Part shown: positions 43,965 through 53,565 of the stretch, one piece after another
How the letters are laid out: every line of letters begins with the position of its first letter
Numbering within the stretch: the stretch's first letter is position 1
Assembly: GCF_023555415.1 (NCBI RefSeq)
Contig: NZ_JAKRYL010000029.1
Span: 1 to 54,283, forward strand
Origin: Halalkalibacter alkaliphilus
GTDB taxonomy: Bacteria; Bacillota; Bacilli; Bacillales; Bacillaceae_D
Length of the DNA stretch: 54,283 nucleotides
Direction of reading: 5' to 3'
The notes under the pieces: generated by a model
What the model was told of the DNA's origin: nothing
Databases searched by the model: none
What the model saw: the letters and a program-made list of their open reading frames with translations, nothing else
Translations under genes and position numbers: made by a program

Positions 43965-45155
43965 ATGAAACCAAAGTACATTGCTAATATTGAAAAAATA
44001 GGCAATTTAACAGAAGAAGAAAAGATTGCCTTAAAAAAAGTAACTGATAAGTATGTATTTAGAATAAATGACTATTATTTAAATCTTATCGACTGGTCGG
44101 ATCCTAATGATCCAATAAAAAAATTAGTTATCCCATCAGAAAATGAGCTAGAGGAATACGGGCGTTGGGATGCTTCAGATGAGGACACAAACTATGTTGT
44201 TAAAGGTTGTCAGCATAAATATAAAACAACAGCCTTATTAATTTGCTCAGAAGTTTGTGGTGCCTATTGCAGATATTGTTTTAGAAAGCGTTTATTTAGA
44301 TCAGATGTAAAAGAAGCGATGTCAGATGTAAGTGAAGGAATTGAATATATTTCCAAAACCCCCGAAATTAATAATGTATTGCTTACAGGTGGTGATCCAT
44401 TAGTCTTAGCTACGAAAAAGCTTAGATTAATTATCGAACAGCTAAGAGCTATAGATCACGTAAAAATCATTAGATTGGGGTCAAAAATTCCTGTTTTTAA
44501 TCCAATGAGAATATACGAAGATGAAAGCCTACTTGAGTTAATTAAAGAATACTCCACTGAAGAACGACGAATCTATATTATGGCTCACATAAACCACCCT
44601 AGAGAAATAACTGAAGAAGCACGAAAATGTTTTAAAGCATTACACGACGCAGGAGCAATTATCGTAAATCAAACCCCTGTCTTAAAAGGCATTAATGATG
44701 ACCCGGTTGTATTAGGAGAATTATTAGATAAATTATCGTGGGCAGGAGTAACTCCTTACTACTTTTTTATTAATCGTCCAGTGGCTGGGAACCGTTCCTT
44801 TGTTCTAACTCTAAAAGAAGCATATGATATTGTAGAAGAAGCTAAGGCAAGAACTTCAGGATTAGGCAAACGTGTTAGACTTTCCATGAGTCATACTTCT
44901 GGTAAAATTGAAATATTAGCAATTGAAGATGGAAAAGCGTATTTGAAATATCATCAATCAAGAGATAATGAATATGGGAAATTCATGGTCTTAGATTGTC
45001 CAGACGATGCCAGCTGGTTCGATGATTTACCTAATAATGATCAGTACTGGAAAAAACCAAACAAGAAAGTCTCAAACGTCATTTCTGTTAATGAAATGCC
45101 AGATATGCCTACAACAAAACAAAAAAGCAAAAGAATTACGGATAAAAATAATTAA
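43965..45155 (+). CDS. KamA-family radical-SAM protein (lysine 2,3-aminomutase-like)
   Basis: 396 aa. The [4Fe-4S]/SAM motif is C98-GAY-C102-RY-C105 within EVCGAYCRYCFRKR, and GGDPL follows at about 132-136. In true lysine 2,3-aminomutase the PLP lysine sits in DAPGGGGK, with that Asp holding the substrate epsilon-amino group. Here the place reads SMSHTSGK (Lys314), so PLP binding may be kept but the substrate Asp is Ser. The substrate is therefore probably not lysine. It could make a beta-amino acid for the ATP-grasp proteins. It starts at ATG, GGAGAGGGG about 12 bases upstream. Confidence 0.87.
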   Translation: MKPKYIANIEKIGNLTEEEKIALKKVTDKYVFRINDYYLNLIDWSDPNDPIKKLVIPSENELEEYGRWDASDEDTNYVVKGCQHKYKTTALLICSEVCGAYCRYCFRKRLFRSDVKEAMSDVSEGIEYISKTPEINNVLLTGGDPLVLATKKLRLIIEQLRAIDHVKIIRLGSKIPVFNPMRIYEDESLLELIKEYSTEERRIYIMAHINHPREITEEARKCFKALHDAGAIIVNQTPVLKGINDDPVVLGELLDKLSWAGVTPYYFFINRPVAGNRSFVLTLKEAYDIVEEAKARTSGLGKRVRLSMSHTSGKIEILAIEDGKAYLKYHQSRDNEYGKFMVLDCPDDASWFDDLPNNDQYWKKPNKKVSNVISVNEMPDMPTTKQKSKRITDKNN

Positions 45156-45163
45156 ACTTTTTA

Positions 45164-45198
45164 ACATCTAGTGTAGTTCCCTTCACTAGATGTTTTTA
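45164..45198 (+). terminator. Terminator of the kamA-like gene
   Basis: ACATCTAGTG / CACTAGATGT stem followed by TTTTA. Confidence 0.88.
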
Positions 45199-45253
45199 TC
45201 TATAATTCAAAGTAATTTATTATTGATAGCTTTTTACAAATGGCTATTTAACC

Positions 45254-45284
45254 GAAAAAAAAAACGAACCAAAAAGCTCGTTTT
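45254..45284 (-). terminator. Terminator of the transaminase/ATP-grasp D transcript
   Basis: On minus, ACGAGC / GGTTCGT with loop TTTTT and then ten T. Confidence 0.6.
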
Positions 45285-45469
45285 ACTGGAGTGCAGTACA
45301 CGCATAATTTGTTACCCTCTTCTGTGGAAAAGTAAATGAATATTTGAGCGATTTTATTTGCTGCCATTAGTTCCCTGATTTTAAATATCATTTCCTGACT
45401 TTTTTCATCTTTTTATATACGAACTTTGCTTAAAAAACCGATTATTGGTGAATTGGAAAGTTCTATGGA

Positions 45470-46216
45470 TTACTCCCCTTTCTTATACCTCATAATCCGT
45501 TCATATTGTGTTTGATCTTTTAGCTTTTTGAAGTGGGCAACCATAGGAGAGCGATTCGCCTCGATAATCCAAATGTGATTCGAGTTATCTATTCCAATAT
45601 CAAAACCAAAAACCCTGTGGTCCGGCATAGACTGAGTTAATACTTCAGCTGCATGGATCGTAACTTGGTTAATCTTTTTTATAATTCTTCTTTTTGTCCT
45701 TTTATTGATAGATAACTTTTGCATTGCTTCTTCTACAGACAAAATAGTTCCATTACTTCTTTCATTATTCGTCACGATATAGCCACTCCCAGCCACTTTG
45801 ACTGCTTTTCCAGTAACTTTCCATGGATCCTCTGTTGTTTTTCGTTGAACCATGACTCGTAAATCAATAGGACATGCATTGATTTCAGCAAGAGCGATTC
45901 GATATTGAATCATATACGGTTGATCCCCTATCTTTGTTAATAAATATTCATAGGTTTCATTTTTTCCCGTAATCAATGTTTTTTCTAATTCCGAATGAAT
46001 TTCATACGCTTCGGAGTCTTTTGATGAAACTTTAATAATTCCCTTACCTCGCTGTCCTACAACTGGTTTTAGTATTACGTTTTTATATTTACTGAGCATA
46101 TTCCATAAGCCTTTTTCAGAAAATCTTATTGTTTCAGGTAAATGCGGTATAAGTCTCTCAGACTCTTTTAATAACAAATATCTTACATACTTATTTTTCC
46201 CTATTAAATCAGCCAT
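45470..46216 (-). CDS. YheC/YheD-type ATP-grasp domain protein (copy D, short)
   Basis: 248 aa, essentially the ATP-grasp domain alone without the N-terminal 110 residues of the other copies. Glycine loop KPVVGQRGKGI near 53-63; acidic substrate-side PIDLRVMVQRK; C-terminal VFGFDIGIDNSNHIWIIEANRSP with the metal-binding Glu-Ala-Asn. It starts at ATG 46216 behind AAGGTGG (GTG 46225 lies in that site). It follows the transaminase gene on the same strand after 100 bases, so it is probably co-transcribed with it. Confidence 0.87.
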   Translation of the reverse strand: MADLIGKNKYVRYLLLKESERLIPHLPETIRFSEKGLWNMLSKYKNVILKPVVGQRGKGIIKVSSKDSEAYEIHSELEKTLITGKNETYEYLLTKIGDQPYMIQYRIALAEINACPIDLRVMVQRKTTEDPWKVTGKAVKVAGSGYIVTNNERSNGTILSVEEAMQKLSINKRTKRRIIKKINQVTIHAAEVLTQSMPDHRVFGFDIGIDNSNHIWIIEANRSPMVAHFKKLKDQTQYERIMRYKKGE

Positions 46217-46316
46217 GATAACCACCTTTCGCTATTGATTCTGATATAGGTGACGATTCAAGTAAATTAAACAAATATTACTAGTGAAAATTACTTTTTG
46301 CAGTTTTTTAAACGAG

Positions 46317-47438
46317 TTAGCTCTCTTCTAAATATCCTATATTCTTAAGATAATTTTCTAATAGCCTCAAAAACTCTTTTATATCCTTATGGCAAATTTC
46401 TCCAATATTAGCAATTCTAAATGTATTGAACTTATTTAGCTTGCCTGGATAAATCGTGAAATTTTGCTGATAAAAATAATCGTGCATTTCTGTAAAATCA
46501 TATTGACTACAATCCGGTTCGTAGATTGCTGTTATTAACCTCGAATGGTATTTTTTAGGAATCATAAAACGAAGACCTAATTTAGAAATTCCATTTATTA
46601 ATGTATTCCAGGATTCTGAATACCTTTTATATCTTTCTTCGATGCCCTCTTGATTTAATTCAATAATAGCCTGCTGTAGTGCGTAAAGTGTCTGTACAGG
46701 GGGTGTGAATCGCAATTGACTAGTCTTCGTAAAATACTGATATTGATCATAAAGATTTAAATAATAATTCTTTGGAGGGATATCTTTAATTGATTCTAAT
46801 GAAAGGTTATTCGCAATGACGAAAGAAACCCCAGCCATCCCTTGAATATTCTTATTTGAACTAGCCGCCAAAAAATGAATATTCATTTTATCCATATCAA
46901 TGGGGATTGCAGCAAATGAACTCATTGCATCCACAATCATTTCAATGTTATACCTTTTACAGATAGATCCTATTGTTTCTATATCATTTAGCAACCCAGT
47001 CGTTGTCTCATGATGTACGACAGCAAGGTGGGTTACTTTTTGACTAGATTCACGGATAACTGTCTCTAGCGCATCTAAGTCTATTCCGTCATCTGAAGGG
47101 CTTTGGTATTCGAGAGAATTTAAACCGTAAACCTTTGCAATTTCACACATTCGCTTACCATATGCACCATTGTCGATAATCAAGACTGTATCGCCTGAAT
47201 CTATAACCGAACTTAAAATGGATTCGACTGCAGCCGTTCCAGATCCACCAAATAGAATCGTCGAATACTGATGTTTATTAGTTACAATGTTGGTAAGTTC
47301 CTTACTAATAAATTTCATTACATTACCAAATTCAGCTTCACGTGGACAAATATCAGGAACTACTTGTGCCCATTTGACACTATCAGTTGTAGTTGCAGGA
47401 CCCGGATTGAGCAATATATTACGCTTTACATGGTTCAT
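46317..47438 (-). CDS. 2-aminoethylphosphonate:pyruvate transaminase-like enzyme
   Basis: 373 aa class V aminotransferase. NILLNPGPATTTDSVKWAQV at the start, GGSGTAAVES (64-73), HHETTTG (142-148), Asp170 for the pyridine nitrogen and the PLP lysine K196 in ASSNKNIQG follow PhnW. In catabolism PhnW turns AEP into phosphonoacetaldehyde; beside a mutase and a decarboxylase it most likely runs in reverse to make AEP. ATG 47438 is nine bases behind GAGGTG; GTG 47450 belongs to that site. It ends 100 bases before copy D. Confidence 0.92.
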   Translation of the reverse strand: MNHVKRNILLNPGPATTTDSVKWAQVVPDICPREAEFGNVMKFISKELTNIVTNKHQYSTILFGGSGTAAVESILSSVIDSGDTVLIIDNGAYGKRMCEIAKVYGLNSLEYQSPSDDGIDLDALETVIRESSQKVTHLAVVHHETTTGLLNDIETIGSICKRYNIEMIVDAMSSFAAIPIDMDKMNIHFLAASSNKNIQGMAGVSFVIANNLSLESIKDIPPKNYYLNLYDQYQYFTKTSQLRFTPPVQTLYALQQAIIELNQEGIEERYKRYSESWNTLINGISKLGLRFMIPKKYHSRLITAIYEPDCSQYDFTEMHDYFYQQNFTIYPGKLNKFNTFRIANIGEICHKDIKEFLRLLENYLKNIGYLEES

Positions 47439-47719
47439 AATATTTGTCACCTCAATATTAAAAATTAGAAGATTAATCGTTTGAATGCGTTGGTAAATGT
47501 CATAATGGATTAAATAAGTTGGGATTATATTGCAGAACTATATTACTATATGTAAGCATGAATAATTTGAATAGATATGTAACTAAAAAATGATAAATTC
47601 TCTAATTGTCTAAAACAAATCAGTTGATCAAACTGGAAGTATTCACATTTTTTATAAAAAAGGGATAAACATATTAATGTAGAAGTAGTAAGAAAATCGC
47701 AGGGTGAGGGGGAACACTG

Positions 47720-48478
47720 TTGATCGTTCGTGAAAAAGTAAATAGCTTTGTTTTGGTAAAGCAGCATGACCATGCAGTTATTTCTGGTCAACTAGTCGAA
47801 AATTGGAATGAGGACATTTTTCAGGGTGAAAATAAGAGAGAAGACGTTATATACAGTGTGTATCAGCATGATCGAGGATGGATTGCCTTAGATCATACAC
47901 CGTTTTGGAATGATTTATATAAGAAGCCGTATTCGTTTATCGACTTTCCTCTTGTACCTAAATTAGTACACTATAAACATGGAATTGATGAAGTGGAACG
48001 AGAAAATTCATACGCGGCCTTGCTTTGTAGTCTCCATTTTTGTGCTTTATTAACTGCCAATGACGATGAATACCAGTGGTTTTTATCTCATGAAGAAGAA
48101 AGACAAGAAAATTTAAAAAATCAACTCAAAATCAACCCTGGATGCCACGAAGATTTACTAGCTTCTCATTTTAATTTGCTTCAATTTTGTGATCACCTGT
48201 CACTTTATTTATGTATGAATAAACCTGGACAACAGAAAAGTTACCGATTTAATAATTCAGACCTACTCCCATGTACAAATGGTAATAAAATCACTGCATG
48301 TTGGCTAAATACTAAACAACTCTCTATAACCCCATTCCCTTTTAAAGATGAGTTCGAAATTAAGATCAAATATAAAGAAATTATGAAACAGGATATTATT
48401 AAAGTAGGTCTAGCAAAAGCTTATGAAGAGGCGGTTTATCAGGAATATGCAGTAAGGATCATGAATAGTGAGAAATAA
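47720..48478 (+). CDS. DUF3891 family protein
   Basis: 252 aa, soluble. The family is recognisable from KQHDHAVISGQLVENWNEDI, YSVYQHDRGWIALDHTPFW and the YAALLCSLHFCALL helix. The several His and Asp (QHDHA, HDRGW, SLHF) suggest a metal site as in HD-like hydrolases, but no activity is known. The ATG or TTG start follows GGTGAGGGGG. It has its own terminator and is probably not part of the phosphonate cluster. Confidence 0.85.
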   Translation: MIVREKVNSFVLVKQHDHAVISGQLVENWNEDIFQGENKREDVIYSVYQHDRGWIALDHTPFWNDLYKKPYSFIDFPLVPKLVHYKHGIDEVERENSYAALLCSLHFCALLTANDDEYQWFLSHEEERQENLKNQLKINPGCHEDLLASHFNLLQFCDHLSLYLCMNKPGQQKSYRFNNSDLLPCTNGNKITACWLNTKQLSITPFPFKDEFEIKIKYKEIMKQDIIKVGLAKAYEEAVYQEYAVRIMNSEK

Positions 48479-48485
48479 CATATAA

Positions 48486-48526
48486 AATAATCCCCTGATT
48501 TATGTATGTTCAAGGGATTATTTTTT
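48486..48526 (+). terminator. Terminator of the DUF3891 gene
   Basis: AATAATCCCCTGA / TCAAGGGATTATT stem followed by TTTTT. Confidence 0.88.
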
Positions 48527-48547
48527 GATTAAAATCTCAGTTGTTGA

Positions 48548-48739
48548 TCATTTGTTAAATGAATCTAGGCATGCTTTACATATACACGACTTATTCTTAA
48601 GTTCTTTAGGAACTAATTCAAAAATCTCATGTGGAAACCATTCTTTCGTACACCAACAAGAGTGATAGCCACAATGATTATTATTCTTACAGATCGGACA
48701 CTTCTTGGAACAAGTAAATTCATCATTCACCACACACAC
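48548..48739 (-). CDS. Cysteine-rich CWC family protein
   Basis: 63 aa with nine cysteines: CSKKCPICKNNNHCGYHSCWC, shown here in parts (CPIC at about 14-17, CWC at 28-30), the FPHEIFELVPKELKN linker, and CICKACLDSF at the end. It matches the small cysteine-rich CWC family, presumably zinc binding; function unknown. It starts at GTG with GAAAGG upstream. Confidence 0.82.
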   Translation of the reverse strand: MCVVNDEFTCSKKCPICKNNNHCGYHSCWCTKEWFPHEIFELVPKELKNKSCICKACLDSFNK

Positions 48740-48815
48740 CGACCTTTCAAGCCGTTTTTAAATACCTTCTGTGATTTGATAAAGATTATATGTTGAATTT
48801 TGAATATAATGTACA

Positions 48816-48846
48816 GAAAAAGAGACAGGAATAAGATCCTGTCTCA
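48816..48846 (-). terminator. Terminator of cysJI
   Basis: GAGACAGGA / TCCTGTCTC stem followed on minus by TTTTT. Confidence 0.88.
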
Positions 48847-48856
48847 ACTAAAACTC

Positions 48857-50578
48857 TTAATTATGAAAGTTCGTTCCATCTGTAGTAGCTTTGATAATCC
48901 CTGCACGGACCACAAAGTCACCAAAATGTTCGCCTTCCTCACGTTCTTTTGCATAACGAGGAAGAAGTACTTTTAATTCGTTTAAAATTTCTTCTTCTCC
49001 AATGTTTTCACGATACATTTTACTTAGGCGACTACCGTCAAACGCTGCCCCTAAATACATATTATATTTACCTGGTGCCTTCCCAATGAAGCCGATTTCG
49101 GCCAAAGTTGGACGAGCACAGCTGTTTGGACAGCCTGTCATACGTATCGTAATTTCTTTATCGTTCAGGCCGCTTTCATCAATAATTGCATCAACCTTAT
49201 CAATTAATTCCGGCAAATAACGCTCTGCTTCTGCCATCGCTAACCCACATGTTGGAAGCGAAACACAGGCTAGTGAGCTACGGCGAATAGCAGAATAATG
49301 CTTTCCGTCTGTTAATCCGTATTCTTCAATTATTTCGCTAATCTTCTTCTTCTTTTGGCTTGATACATTGGCAATGACTAGGTTTTGATTTGCAGTTAGG
49401 CGGAAATCACCTTTATGAATTTTGGCAATTTCTCGTAAACCGGTCATTAATTTATAATCGTCAAGATCTGTGATTCGCCCACCTTGAACGAACAACGTAA
49501 AGTGCCACTTACCTTTAGACCCTTTCACCCAACCGTAACGATCACCATTATGGTCAAAGTGATATGGCTTTGCTTCTTCTAGCTTCCATCCGAGACGATT
49601 TTCTAATTCTTCTTTCACTGTATCAAGGCCAAGTCGATCAACCGTATATTTAAAACGAGCATTTTTCCGTTCAGAACGGTTACCATAGTCACGCTGGATC
49701 ATAATGATTTTTTCAGCTACATCATATACTTGTTCAGGTTTACAGAAACCGATGACTTTAGCTAGCTGTGGATACGTTTCCTTATCACCATGTGACATTC
49801 CCATACCGCCACCAATGGTCACGTTAAAACCAACTAATTTATTATCTTCTACAATAGCAATGTAACCAAGATCCTGTGAGAAGATATCAACATCATTAGA
49901 TGGTGGAACAGCTACACCAATTTTAAATTTACGTGGTAAATAAAGCGGTCCATACATTGGTTCTACTTCATCTACATCTGGTGTGCCAGCAACTTTTTCT
50001 TCATCAAGCCAAAGTTCATGATACGCTCTTGTACGAGGTAGTAAATCGTCACTTAATTGTTTGGACCATTTGAAAACTTCCTCATGAACCTCAGATTGAT
50101 CAGGGTTTGGATTACACATAACGTTTCGGTTGACGTCGCCACAAGCGGCAATCGTATCTAGCATAGATGCATGGATTTCTTGAATTGTGTTCTTCATATT
50201 CCATTTTAAAATTCCGTGCATTTGAAATGCTTGACGTGTTGTTAGTTTTAACGTTCCATTGCCGTATTTTTGAGCAAGCTCATCCATAACTAACCATTGC
50301 TCCGGTGTTGAAACCCCGCCTGGAGTACGAACGCGTAACATAAATTGATATGCAGGTTCTAGCTTTTGTTTTTGTCTTTCATTTCGAAGATCACGGTCAT
50401 CTTGCAAATAGCTTCCATGGAATTTCATTAGTCGATTGTCATCATCTGAAATTCCCGCACTGATTCGATCTAACATCGTTTCTGCAAGAGTACCACGTAA
50501 ATAGTTGCTTTCCTCTTTGATGCGTTCGACATCACTTGGAGGACCGTCCGGCGCTTTTAATATTAATTTATTCACCAT
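48857..50578 (-). CDS. cysI: Sulfite reductase (NADPH) hemoprotein beta subunit
   Basis: 573 aa. It reduces sulfite to sulfide with six electrons in assimilatory sulfate reduction. The siroheme/[4Fe-4S] ligands are visible in [18 protein letters not shown] preceded by CVS, and in [10 protein letters not shown] (C-x5-C ... C-x3-C). Two ferrite-type repeats cover the rest ([20 protein letters not shown] near 82-101). It starts at ATG and follows cysJ after 28 bases in one operon, the order found in B. subtilis. Confidence 0.96.
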   Translation of the reverse strand: MVNKLILKAPDGPPSDVERIKEESNYLRGTLAETMLDRISAGISDDDNRLMKFHGSYLQDDRDLRNERQKQKLEPAYQFMLRVRTPGGVSTPEQWLVMDELAQKYGNGTLKLTTRQAFQMHGILKWNMKNTIQEIHASMLDTIAACGDVNRNVMCNPNPDQSEVHEEVFKWSKQLSDDLLPRTRAYHELWLDEEKVAGTPDVDEVEPMYGPLYLPRKFKIGVAVPPSNDVDIFSQDLGYIAIVEDNKLVGFNVTIGGGMGMSHGDKETYPQLAKVIGFCKPEQVYDVAEKIIMIQRDYGNRSERKNARFKYTVDRLGLDTVKEELENRLGWKLEEAKPYHFDHNGDRYGWVKGSKGKWHFTLFVQGGRITDLDDYKLMTGLREIAKIHKGDFRLTANQNLVIANVSSQKKKKISEIIEEYGLTDGKHYSAIRRSSLACVSLPTCGLAMAEAERYLPELIDKVDAIIDESGLNDKEITIRMTGCPNSCARPTLAEIGFIGKAPGKYNMYLGAAFDGSRLSKMYRENIGEEEILNELKVLLPRYAKEREEGEHFGDFVVRAGIIKATTDGTNFHN

Positions 50579-50606
50579 CTATCATAAACTCCTTCCAATA
50601 CCTAAA

Positions 50607-52439
50607 TCAGTATACATCACGCTGATAACGTTTTTGTTGCTGCATGTCAGAAAGATACTTTTCTGCATCCTCACGACTCATGCCGCCTTCTTTTTCAATA
50701 ATTTCAATTAACGTGTTATGAACATCGTGCGCCATTTTTTTCTCATCACCACAAATATAGAAAGCAGCACCTTCTTGAAGCCATTCAAATAATTCCTTGC
50801 TATTTTCTAACATGCGATTTTGTACATACACTTTTTCATCTGTATCACGTGAGAAGGCAACATCCATTCTCGTTAATACTCCATCCTTTAACCAATTTTG
50901 CCATTCAGTTTGATACAAGAAATCTGTGACAAAATGCTGGTCACCAAAAAAGAGCCAAGACTTCCCTTCTGCACCTTTTTCTTCTCGTTCTTGTATAAAC
51001 GAACGGAATGGGGCGATACCTGTGCCAGGTCCAACCATAATGATTGGGGTATCAGGATTTTCTGGCAACTTAAAGTTTTGGTTATGTTGAATGTAAACAG
51101 GAATTGTATCACCAGGCTGAAGTCGATCTGCACACAAGATTGAACATACACCATTTCTTTCTCTTCCATGTGCCTCATATCGAACAGCACCAATCGTTAA
51201 ATGCACTTCTTCTTCATTTGCTGATAAACTACTAGCAATTGAATAAAGACGAGATGGTAGCTTTCTTAAAATTGAAATAAAATCTTGAGCTGATCCATCC
51301 CATGGTCCAAAATCGGAAACCAAATCAAGCATATCGCGACCATCAATATATTCTTTCACTTTCTCATCATTTGCTAAAAGTTCTTTTAAATCATTATTCT
51401 TGAGAAATGCAGATGCTTTTTCAAGAAGAGCTTTCGTTAAAACGGTAATCTCGAAATTTGTAGTAAGAGCCTCTTTTAGTGAGCGACTTTCGCCTTGTTT
51501 ATTAATCTGTACCTCTTCAGTAGGGTTTAGATTTAATTCTTTAATAAGGCTGTCTACAAGAGTTGGATCATTTTCAGGGTAAACACCAAGACTATCACCA
51601 GGTTCAAATGTTAATCCAGATCCTTCTAACGATAATTCAAGGTGACGTGTCTCTTTATTCGATCCTCGTCCATTCAAGTTAATATTTTCAAGGACTTCTG
51701 CTCGGAATGGATTGGTTCTTGAATAGACCGTATCTGTTTCCTGAGCTACAGCTGTTGGTGAAACCACTTCAGTCCCTCCAGCTTGTGCTTGACTTAAACC
51801 TGCGATTACACCTTCTAACCATTCAGCTGCAGGCTCATCAAAATCAAGATCACAATCAACACGTTCATTAAGGCGCGTACCACCAAGCTCCTCTAACTTT
51901 TGGTCGAATTCTTTCCCTGTTTGACAGAAAAATTCATAAGAACTGTCACCAAGTGATAACACCGAATAGCGAAGGTTCTCTAACTTAGGGGCCCTTCTGC
52001 CGTGTAGGAACTCATGAAATGACAATGCATTATCTGGAGGATCCCCTTCTCCGTGAGTACTAACGACGATAAGCAAATTATGTAGCTTCTTTAAATTGTT
52101 CGGTTTGAAATCATTCATCGATGCGACAGTAACATCAAACCCACGTCCTTCAAGTGTTTTCCCTGCACTTTCTGCCAGCCCTTGAGCGTTTCCAGTTTGC
52201 GATCCATAAAGAATGGTTACTTCCTTAGAAATGGTTTGCTCTACAACGGGCGCTGCTGATGGTGCTGCTGTTGGCGCAACCAACTGCTGTTCTACCCCTG
52301 TAGTAGCAGCAACTGATTGACTGGCTGCAAGATATCCTGTCAACCATACTTTTTGAGATTCTGTTAATGTTGGCAGAAGACGGTTAAGGAGATCTGCCTG
52401 CTCCTGATTAAACGGACTATTCATTACCTGAAGTTGCAA
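50607..52439 (-). CDS. cysJ: Sulfite reductase (NADPH) flavoprotein alpha subunit
   Basis: 610 aa. Flavodoxin-like FMN domain (VTILYGSQTGNAQGLAESAG; LSLGDSSYEFFCQTG), FAD-binding domain (PSRLYSIASS) and NADPH domain (MVGPGTGIAPFRSFIQERE; FYICGDEKKMAHDV). It passes electrons from NADPH to CysI. A Pro/Ala/Val-rich linker (about residues 45-75) precedes the FMN domain. TTG 52439 gives MQLQVMNSPFNQEQ, the usual N-terminus, five bases behind GAGGTGGG; a longer frame from 52454 begins in that site. Confidence 0.96.
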   Translation of the reverse strand: MQLQVMNSPFNQEQADLLNRLLPTLTESQKVWLTGYLAASQSVAATTGVEQQLVAPTAAPSAAPVVEQTISKEVTILYGSQTGNAQGLAESAGKTLEGRGFDVTVASMNDFKPNNLKKLHNLLIVVSTHGEGDPPDNALSFHEFLHGRRAPKLENLRYSVLSLGDSSYEFFCQTGKEFDQKLEELGGTRLNERVDCDLDFDEPAAEWLEGVIAGLSQAQAGGTEVVSPTAVAQETDTVYSRTNPFRAEVLENINLNGRGSNKETRHLELSLEGSGLTFEPGDSLGVYPENDPTLVDSLIKELNLNPTEEVQINKQGESRSLKEALTTNFEITVLTKALLEKASAFLKNNDLKELLANDEKVKEYIDGRDMLDLVSDFGPWDGSAQDFISILRKLPSRLYSIASSLSANEEEVHLTIGAVRYEAHGRERNGVCSILCADRLQPGDTIPVYIQHNQNFKLPENPDTPIIMVGPGTGIAPFRSFIQEREEKGAEGKSWLFFGDQHFVTDFLYQTEWQNWLKDGVLTRMDVAFSRDTDEKVYVQNRMLENSKELFEWLQEGAAFYICGDEKKMAHDVHNTLIEIIEKEGGMSREDAEKYLSDMQQQKRYQRDVY

Positions 52440-52748
52440 CAATACCCACCTCACAAATATATCTTAAAATTATAGATCATTTTAGAATGAATGACTCAAT
52501 TCAACAAATTTCACTGTATAAAATGATTAGTTTTATCGTATCTGTATAATTCCTATAAGTCAAATTGGATTTTGTTATCTCAATCATTTAAAAAACTTAT
52601 TGTAGAAAATTAAATAATTAATTGTTAATGTAGTTCCCCCTAATTATGATCTGTTATCTTTAATAGAAAATAGTATTGAAACGAGCAATCAAACAAGTCG
52701 GTTGTTCTCAATATTGAAATTTCATAGTATTATGATCTATAAAAGCAA
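52440..52748. other. Regulatory region upstream of cysJ
   Basis: About 300 AT-rich bases without a gene. It carries the candidate cysJ promoter at 52535-52563. Confidence 0.5.
52535..52563 (-). promoter_or_regulatory. Candidate sigma-A promoter of cysJI
   Basis: On minus: -35 TTGACT (52558-52563), 17-base spacer containing TAGGAATTATA, -10 TACGAT (52535-52540). The leader would be about 90 bases. The GGAATT core in the spacer recalls sulfur-regulator (CymR) sites but is too short to assign. Confidence 0.5.
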
Positions 52749-53435
52749 TCAAATTAAATCACTTTTTTTATCTATATAGACGACTCCTTGTTTGTCTATT
52801 TGAGCAAAGAAAACATCTTCAATTTTTGCAATATCATTCGCATGCAAAATTGTTCTTACCCATTTAATATCTTTCTCTAATAGCTCTAAGCTTTTCTTTA
52901 ATATTTTCCCATCGATAATAAAAGCTTGTCCCACCCCTCTTGAAGGCTGAACATTAAACACATCTTTTTGCATCGCGGGTAAAAAGGCTGGTTTTTTCAA
53001 TACAGACACAGTCCCATCCGTTTCTAATAATGCGGTATCCACTTCATCTATATGGAAAACATTCTTTTTACGTAAATTTGTTAATAGACTATCCATAGTA
53101 AGCATCGATTTTTTTAATCCTTCCTCTAGCACTTTTCCATCTTTTATCAAATAAGTTGGCTCATCCTCCAATAATTTTCTGCCCCTAAGGCTTTTGATCG
53201 CTATGACATTTGAAATAAAGGTATATAAGCAAAAAACAATTAATCCTGCCATACTTATTAAAATAGGAACATCCTTCATAATGATTCCACTCGCAACAAT
53301 CGAACCGATGGTAATTCCTGCGACAAAGTCAAAGAATGTCATTTGGGAAATTAACTTTTTATTTAGAATCCTGCACAATATATACAAAATAATAAAAGCA
53401 ATAGTTGTGCGAATGATCATTTCGGTAATGTACAT
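52749..53435 (-). CDS. DUF421/YetF-family membrane protein
   Basis: 228 aa. Three N-terminal helices (residues about 5-80), with FDFVAGITIGSIVASGIIM characteristic of the family, then a cytoplasmic alpha/beta domain (EPTYLIKDGKVLEEGLKKSM; MDSLLTNLRKKNVFHIDEVD) and a second small domain from about 160. YetF-type proteins sit in the inner membrane of spores or cells with no settled function. It starts at ATG behind AAGGAGAG. Confidence 0.9.
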   Translation of the reverse strand: MYITEMIIRTTIAFIILYILCRILNKKLISQMTFFDFVAGITIGSIVASGIIMKDVPILISMAGLIVFCLYTFISNVIAIKSLRGRKLLEDEPTYLIKDGKVLEEGLKKSMLTMDSLLTNLRKKNVFHIDEVDTALLETDGTVSVLKKPAFLPAMQKDVFNVQPSRGVGQAFIIDGKILKKSLELLEKDIKWVRTILHANDIAKIEDVFFAQIDKQGVVYIDKKSDLI

Positions 53436-53565
53436 AGAATCTCTCCTTAATTTTAATTAGTCTAACTAAAAAATCTCCCAAAAGAGAGTTGTTTATTCCA
53501 TCCTCGTTTAAAATAAAATAAACGCCACTCCTTTGTCGCAGGGTGTGACGTCATTAATTAATTAT

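Larger units (their letters stand above)
45156..45469. other. Convergent intergenic region with two terminators
   Basis: No gene accepted. The kamA-like terminator is at 45164 and a minus-strand terminator at 45254; the rest is featureless. Confidence 0.5.

Noticed and set aside
45233-45325. Minus-strand 23-codon frame MRVLHSSKTSFLVRFFFRLN...
   Set aside because: AGAGGG precedes it, but most of it is the terminator hairpin and T run of the transaminase transcript.
50888-51193. Antisense and shifted frames within cysJ of about 80-100 aa
   Set aside because: Shadows of a fully conserved enzyme gene; no independent start signals.
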